Below, one piece after another: positions 59,889-64,000 of a stretch of 64,000 nt of DNA. Location of the stretch: positions 272,690 to 336,689 of the forward strand of contig JAEZCA010000035.1 of assembly GCA_023412665.1 (NCBI GenBank), read 5' to 3'. The first letter of the stretch is position 1, and each line of letters starts with the position of its first letter. A model generated the notes under the pieces. The model was not told the origin of the DNA, made no database searches, and saw only the letters and a program-made list of their open reading frames with translations. The position numbers and the translations under genes are program-made. This DNA comes from Bacillota bacterium (lineage in GTDB: Bacteria; Bacillota; Clostridia; Acetivibrionales; DTU013).

Positions 59889-60225
59889 TTGATCAGTCCA
59901 GGTATTACAAATGACAGCACACTAAAACGAGGCGAAAGATGGGCCTCCGCCCCACCCCTATACGTATTATCAACCTTTGGCTGAAAAACGCTTGGTGGCG
60001 GGTACCATTCGGACTTTTAGATATTTTCTTTCGATCAATCGAAAGAAAACGATGCGAGCATATCTCCCGCCTAGGATGCACAGGCTAGCAGCAAGCCCTG
60101 CTTGCGACCAGCCTCATTGAAACACTGCTGAGGTAAGAAATTTTTCTATAGACGAAGAATTTTCTTTTAACCGAAGTGTTATTGTAAATAGTTTCATTAA
60201 TTATAATGAAGTAAGGAGTGATTTT
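59889..60225. other. 337-bp gap holding dispersed-repeat copy A
   Basis: No coding sequence. It contains the structured repeat (59931-60148) and the start of the gerQ leader, including AAGGAG before its ATG. Confidence 0.7.
59931..60148 (+). repeat. Dispersed structured repeat, copy A
   Basis: About 218 bp that recurs in inverted orientation at 63122-63376. Parts are nearly identical (AAACGCTTGGTGGCGGGTAC; CAAGCCCTGCTTGCGACC). It contains a perfect 12-bp inverted repeat (TTTTCTTTCGAT and ATCGAAAGAAAA, 60024-60049), a GCCT/AGGC hairpin, a GCAAGC/GCTTGC hairpin and a TTGCGACC...TTGAAAC segment. Unlike copy B it has only one such segment. Confidence 0.85.
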
Positions 60226-60756
60226 ATGTTATATAGAAATGATTACACAGGCAAAAAGCCATCTGATGTACAATCACAGCAGTATATGCCCTCCGCAGGA
60301 ATCTTCAACGGCACCTATGCCATGCCGCAGAACTATAGTATGAATTATCCTGCCATGCAAAATGGAATGGGATTGGGAACCGGTACACAAGGAGCTTCAC
60401 AAATGCTGGCAGCGCCGGCCGCAGGCGCAATAACTTCTGTGGGCCTTGCTGCCATACCTCCAGGTATGCCATCGGTGCCGACGTCAATGCAGGGTATATC
60501 TCCCACAACCGTGACTCAACCAGGTAATCAGGTGCCTTCTACAGTTGAAAACCCATTTTTTACTCCCGGTTTTTTAAGGACTCAAATTGGACGAAGGATG
60601 AGGGTCGAATTCCTTCTTGGGACCAACCTGCTTACAGACCGTACAGGCACACTGGTTGCAGTGGGAGCAAGCTATATCGTGCTGAGGCTTATCGATTCCG
60701 ATGACCTGATGATGTGTGATATATTCTCAATTAAATTCGTTACCATAATTTTATAG
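60226..60756 (+). CDS. gerQ: GerQ-like spore coat protein
   Basis: A 176-residue protein. The N-terminal ~110 residues are Gln/Pro/Met/Gly-rich and disordered (SQQYMPSAGIFNGTYAMPQN). A compact beta domain follows (TQIGRRMRVEFLLGTNLLTD, then TGTLVAVGASYIVLRLID). This layout matches GerQ, a coat protein needed for CwlJ localisation. In Bacillus anthracis cwlJ and gerQ are an operon; here they are on the same strand but 337 bp apart with a repeat between. ATG at 60226 after AAGGAG. Homology is judged by architecture, so moderate certainty. Confidence 0.7.
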   Translation: MLYRNDYTGKKPSDVQSQQYMPSAGIFNGTYAMPQNYSMNYPAMQNGMGLGTGTQGASQMLAAPAAGAITSVGLAAIPPGMPSVPTSMQGISPTTVTQPGNQVPSTVENPFFTPGFLRTQIGRRMRVEFLLGTNLLTDRTGTLVAVGASYIVLRLIDSDDLMMCDIFSIKFVTIIL

Positions 60757-60795
60757 GTGTACCATACGAATTCCCCTTGATCCGATGTTCCCTCA

Positions 60796-60848
60796 GCAGA
60801 CTACGTTCAGTCACACAGCAGAAGAAGTCTCTCTTCTGCTGTTGCTGA
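60796..60848. terminator. Long hairpin between convergent gerQ and CBS genes
   Basis: ACAGCAGAAGA/TCTTCTGCTGT is a perfect 11-bp stem (60815-60842) with a 6-nt loop, extended by GTTCAG/CTGAAC after a small internal loop. There is no T run on either side, so it could act as a bidirectional terminator or RNA-processing site. Confidence 0.5.
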
Positions 60849-60877
60849 ACCTATAGTTTACTCTAACTGTATTTATT

Positions 60878-61297
60878 TCATTTAACCGGTTTTGATATGT
60901 CTGTAAGAGCAGAGGATGCCTCGGTATCAAATCTCCGGTCGATTGCCAGGTCTCCTAGTGCTACTATTCCAACCAGGGCATTTTGATCTACTACAGGTAT
61001 TCTTCTGATCTGTCTTTGTGACATTATGTCCCCTAAGTCGTCTACATCGGTCTCCGGTGATACAGATGTTATATTTGTAGTCATTATATTGCTCACCGGT
61101 GTTGATTTGGGGTCGGTGCCTGTGACTACATTTCTTACAACAATATCACGGTCAGTGACCATACCAACTACACCCCTCTGGTCACAGACCGGTATGGAGC
61201 CGACATTATGCTGCTGCATTAATCTGGCAGCATCAATTATCGGAGAGTCAGGCTTTATATATGCCACGTTCTTTGTCATAATATCCTTGACTTTCAT
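60878..61297 (-). CDS. CBS-domain-pair protein
   Basis: A 139-residue stand-alone CBS pair (Bateman module): KVKDIMTKNVAYIKPDSPII and TPVSNIMTTNITSVSPETDV mark the two repeats, each with GMVTDRDIV/GIVALGDLAI-type strands. Such proteins bind adenine nucleotides and sense energy status. ATG at 61297 after GGAGGAGG; a longer frame is not used. Its target is unknown. Confidence 0.92.
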   Translation of the reverse strand: MKVKDIMTKNVAYIKPDSPIIDAARLMQQHNVGSIPVCDQRGVVGMVTDRDIVVRNVVTGTDPKSTPVSNIMTTNITSVSPETDVDDLGDIMSQRQIRRIPVVDQNALVGIVALGDLAIDRRFDTEASSALTDISKPVK

Positions 61298-61529
61298 GTT
61301 TGAATCCTCCTCCACCATATATTTCAGTCCAGATTATTTTGCCCTGTATATCTGATCTTTATTACATGCAAAACTTCCATTAAAACTTCCTTTAGTAAGC
61401 TGACAGACAGTATTAATACACATGTTTTTCCACTTTACAGCCAACATGAATTCAAGCATATAATATTATTGTGTAATATCATCTGTTGATTAAGTCTTTA
61501 CACACTAATTAATTAGAAGGGGATCTTGC

Positions 61530-62756
61530 ATGTCAAAAGCACTTTACTATATTAAGCAGCTTTCACACTGTATAATACTAATCCTCATACCAATCCTTCT
61601 TCAATCATGTTCAGGAGACAATAACACAATATCGGCATCATATGGTAATTCAACCTCATTTAACAATACTACCATTGATTACAGAGGAACGGTTATAATA
61701 CTAGAGACTTCTGATCCAAAAACAGATAGCGTTGCAGTAGATCCCGAAAACTTGCTCCTGCTTAAGGTGCAGGTTAAAGACCATTATGGAAGTAGTATTG
61801 AAGGTGTGCGAGTCAAGCTTGAGCTTAACGGTATTAACCGCTCAGACTCTCCGCTTGCAAATAACGATACAACATCTGACAGTCCATCAAAAATTTTTGG
61901 GGAAATAATTACAGATGAGGGTTTGTCTGGTCCAGGCGGAGTTTTTTACACAGCTTATTCTCCTCCTGAGACTCTGGATAATAATCTTTCTAAAATAAAG
62001 ATAACTGCCTGCATCGAAGGTACTAAAATAAGCAGTTCATTGACCATAAGGCTTGTTCCGGTCCCGGTTGTACTGGTTCATGGCTATCAGGCTACATATG
62101 ATATATTTTCCGGTTTGGCCAGTTATCTGCAGATACAGGGCTTTACAACATTAGGCTTTGAATATAATTCAATGGCAGGTGTAGCTGCCGGAGCTGAAGA
62201 GTTATCAAGATATCTGGCTGAGAAAAAGCAAGAGCTTGCTGTTTCCGGTATACAAACAGAAAGGTTTGATATAATATCCCATAGTATGGGAGGATTAGTG
62301 GCAAGATACTATACCTGTAGCAAAGAGTATATACAATATAGTAGCGTAAGAAAACTGATATTCATATCAGTTCCTCAAAAGGGCTCTGATTTTGCTGCGC
62401 TTGGGCAGCAATATTTCAACGATGCCAGCGTCAGGGACATGTCTTCCGACAGTGATTTATTTTCATTTGTCTTCCCTGAGATGATCAATGGAGGTATCAA
62501 TCCCTCGATCCAGACTGCGGCAATCCTTGGGATGTATGATGAGGTCGTCAGTGCGTCCGGTGCAGATCTGACAGACTGGGGTATTAATACTGAGATCTAT
62601 GAAGTTGGTGAAAGCAATCTTACTGTGGAAAAATTATTAACAGGTGAAATCCTTGAGGCTAAAAATCACAAGTTTATACTATATAATGGTAAGATATTCA
62701 AAAGAATAGTTGAAATGCTTAATACAACCCTTCCATTTCCTAACACGATAAATTGA
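61530..62756 (+). CDS. Lipase-like alpha/beta hydrolase lipoprotein
   Basis: A 408-residue lipoprotein: signal with lipobox LLQS-C, an Ig-like domain (LLLKVQVKDHYGSSIEGVRV) and a lipase domain. The lipase part has VVLVHGYQATYDIF (oxyanion), nucleophile SHSMGGLVARYY and further core strands (SVRKLIFISVPQKGSDFA). The catalytic Asp and His are plausibly in the C-terminal third (AKNHKFILY). Predicted to be anchored outside the cell; substrate lipid unknown. ATG at 61530 with AGAAGGGG upstream. Confidence 0.88.
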   Translation: MSKALYYIKQLSHCIILILIPILLQSCSGDNNTISASYGNSTSFNNTTIDYRGTVIILETSDPKTDSVAVDPENLLLLKVQVKDHYGSSIEGVRVKLELNGINRSDSPLANNDTTSDSPSKIFGEIITDEGLSGPGGVFYTAYSPPETLDNNLSKIKITACIEGTKISSSLTIRLVPVPVVLVHGYQATYDIFSGLASYLQIQGFTTLGFEYNSMAGVAAGAEELSRYLAEKKQELAVSGIQTERFDIISHSMGGLVARYYTCSKEYIQYSSVRKLIFISVPQKGSDFAALGQQYFNDASVRDMSSDSDLFSFVFPEMINGGINPSIQTAAILGMYDEVVSASGADLTDWGINTEIYEVGESNLTVEKLLTGEILEAKNHKFILYNGKIFKRIVEMLNTTLPFPNTIN

Positions 62757-63121
62757 TTAAATTTCGCCGAAATATTGTTATCAACACCCCTGTTTTCCAG
62801 TAATATTCCTGTTTAGGAAGCATTTTTGCCTTCTTATCCACACGCTTGTGGATAAGATAAAATTTGATTCTATGCCGCATAACCCAGTGTTATCAGGCGC
62901 TGTAAGATACATATATATTTTTTTGAAATTTTAGTAAAGAAACCTGTGGATATCCGAAAGTTTTATCCACAGGTTGTCATTACATCCTGTCTTAACAATG
63001 AATTAACATTTTTTTAACAAGTCACAATGAGTAGGAGTTGATAAATTACGAGTTCCTATTACGCATCGTTCAAAGAAAATTTTTCGATTAGGCGATAATT
63101 TACTATGCAAATTACGCTTAG
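62757..63121. other. Gene-free region holding the DnaA-box cluster
   Basis: No gene. It contains the origin-like cluster described separately, a T-rich stretch (62907-62945) and the edge of the dispersed repeat. Confidence 0.7.
62779..62971. other. Candidate chromosomal replication origin (DnaA-box cluster)
   Basis: Three exact 9-mers: TTATCCACA at 62834-62842, its inverted partner TGTGGATAA at 62847-62855 and TTATCCACA at 62963-62971. Two variants: TTATCAACA (62779-62787) and TGTGGATAT (62945-62953). Between them lies an A/T-rich segment with ATATATATTTTTTTG, a possible unwinding element. dnaA itself is not in the window. Strand bias to the left (mostly minus-strand genes) agrees with a fork leaving to the left. 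Confidence 0.65.
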
Positions 63122-63376
63122 TAGAAAAATTTTCTTACCTCAGCAGTGTTTCAACGAGGTTGGTCGCAAGATTTTTCTTGTCTCTACGGGTTTCAATGAG
63201 GCGGGTCGCAAGCAGGGCTTGCTGCTCACCTATGCATCCTAGGCAGGAGATATGCTCACATCGTTTTCTTCCGATTCATCGAAAGAAAATATCTGAAAGG
63301 CAAATCGGTACCCGCCACCAAGCGTTTTTCAGCCCAAGGGCTGTGAATACGTATAGAGGGGGGCCCATTACTCGCC
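63122..63376 (-). repeat. Dispersed structured repeat, copy B (inverted)
   Basis: About 255 bp inverted relative to copy A (59931-60148). It has one extra 42-bp segment: TTGCGACC[CG]CCTCATTGAAAC and TTGCGACC[AA]CCTCGTTGAAAC occur in tandem (63190-63211 and 63148-63169), each preceded by its own hairpin (GCAAGC/GCTTGC; CAAGA/TCTTG). Hairpin arms are kept where the copies differ: for example GCCT/AGGC in A is GCCT/AGGT in B. Confidence 0.85.
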
Positions 63377-63507
63377 GAGTTATAAATTATGAGCACTCAC
63401 AAGTGGCTAGTACGTCTTCCACCCTATAATAGTGTACGAATTATTGCGTTAGTAATGTTGCATCCATCAGACACCAGATCGCATATTTCCCAGGGAAATA
63501 GGGACTT

Positions 63508-63664
63508 GGGTGTGCAGAAAATCAACTGATGTATCAGGAATTTAAGTAGAATCGAATTAATAGATAATTCATGGCTACATAATATTGAGTCAAAATGTAT
63601 TATCTAGCTTAGTGCCAGTAAAACGGAACAATTCTGCCTGCATGAGTTGATTTTTTGCACACCC
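63508..63664 (+). mobile_element. MITE-like element, copy 1
   Basis: 157 bp bounded by 24-bp terminal inverted repeats with two mismatches (start GGGTGTGCAGAAAATCAACT, end AGTTGATTTTTTGCACACCC). No coding capacity. No clear target-site duplication is visible. A non-autonomous element, by its form. Confidence 0.7.
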
Positions 63665-63782
63665 TTCTTTATTAAATCACATGAAGATTAAGCGCTTACT
63701 TTAATAGTGTACAAATTATTGATTTAGTATTGTTGCATCCATCAGACACCAGATCGCATATTTCCCAGGGAAATAGGGACTT

Positions 63783-63939
63783 GGGTGTGCAGAAAATCAA
63801 CTGATGTAGCAGGAATTTAAGTAGAATCGAACTAATAGCTAATTCATGGCTACATAATATTGAGCCCAAATGTATTATCTAGCTTAGTGCCAGTAAAACG
63901 GAGCAATTCTGCCTGCATGAGTTGATTTTTTGCACACCC
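63783..63939 (+). mobile_element. MITE-like element, copy 2
   Basis: Second copy, 275 bp downstream, with identical ends. Because the flanks are repeated too, it arose by tandem duplication of the region, not by a second transposition. Confidence 0.7.
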
Positions 63940-63968
63940 TTCTTTATTAAATCACATGAAGACAGCAC

Positions 63969-63996
63969 AAAACCCTGTGTTATTAACACAGGGCTT
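63969..63996 (-). terminator. Terminator-like hairpin at the right edge
   Basis: Stem CCCTGTGTTA/TAACACAGGG; on the minus strand it is followed by TTTTGTG. It may end a gene lying right of the window. Confidence 0.6.
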
Positions 63997-64000
63997 TGAT

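Larger units (their letters stand above)
63427..63962 (+). repeat. Tandem direct repeat (two 261-bp units, 275-bp period)
   Basis: Units at 63427-63687 and 63702-63962 are nearly identical over 261 bp, with scattered single-base differences. Each includes an ATTTCCC-A-GGGAAAT palindrome and one MITE-like element. No reading frame of note. Confidence 0.92.

Noticed and set aside
63148..63211. CRISPR-like repeat (…TTGAAAC ends twice)
   Set aside because: Only two units in 64 bp, the gap is about 20 nt and there are no cas genes; the units belong to the dispersed repeat copy B.
63160..63429. 89-residue frame in the right-hand repeat
   Set aside because: Runs through the structured non-coding repeat and is not kept in copy A.

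Overview
The window looks like a piece of the chromosome of a spore-forming, Gram-positive member of the Bacillota, most likely class Clostridia. The evidence is two small acid-soluble spore proteins, a CwlJ/GerQ pair, a YyaC-type sporulation protein, a complete WalR/WalK/YycH/YycI/YycJ cluster, S-layer (SLH) proteins, rubredoxin and T-box regulation. I cannot name the genus from sequence alone. About three quarters of the genes lie on the minus strand. A cluster of DnaA boxes sits near the right end (62.78-62.97 kb). A replication origin there would make the minus-strand genes co-directional with the leftward fork.

Layout, left to right. 0-3.2 kb: the end of a threonine aldolase-like gene, a membrane GGDEF-EAL protein and a small unknown gene. 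3.2-10.1 kb: a branched-chain amino acid operon read leftward, T-box leader - ilvB - ilvN - ilvC - (250-nt unexplained leader) - leuA - cimA - orf91. It makes valine/leucine precursors and feeds isoleucine through citramalate. 10.2-14.4 kb: a small unknown gene, an HtrA-like protease, a DUF951 protein, a class I glutamine amidotransferase and glnA. The glnA leader carries what looks like an ANTAR-type two-hairpin antiterminator. 14.5-17.3 kb: rubredoxin, a membrane protein, YyaC and a PAS-PP2C phosphatase whose start is unusual. 17.3-22 kb: rho-rpmE and yqhQ-prmC, transcribed leftward from a strong promoter. Rho has a disordered insert of about 300 residues.

22-38.8 kb is a mixed accessory region: a Zn-ribbon protein, a nitroreductase-like protein, a lipid kinase, a heterodimeric ABC exporter with one degenerate ATP site next to an AraC regulator, membrane proteins, a lipoprotein, a GDPD-like protein, sspH, an ABC-2-like transporter pair, hydrolases, a hydrolase remnant and a DUF4003 protein. 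38.9-41.4 kb: a NitT/TauT-type ABC importer. 41.5-50.5 kb: a YkgJ-type protein, rlmH, yycJ, murA, yycI, yycH, an unknown secreted protein with tandem WalR-box-like sites in front of it, walK and walR.

50.7-58.7 kb is a surface locus: an SLH/Ig-like protein, two TolC-family proteins and the probable major S-layer protein, which has a consensus promoter and a structured leader. 59.1-62.8 kb: an alpha/beta SASP, cwlJ, gerQ, a CBS protein and a lipase-like lipoprotein. This stretch and the DnaA-box cluster are bracketed by two inverted copies of a 220-255 bp structured repeat. The last 570 bp hold two tandem 261-bp copies (275-bp period) of a sequence containing a 157-bp MITE-like element with 24-bp terminal inverted repeats, then a terminator-like hairpin.

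I found no tRNA or rRNA gene, no CRISPR array, and no transposase or phage gene. The most unusual items are the structured inverted repeats, the origin-like cluster, the ilvC-leuA leader, the glnA leader, the WalR-type sites and the TolC-like pair in an apparently monoderm host.
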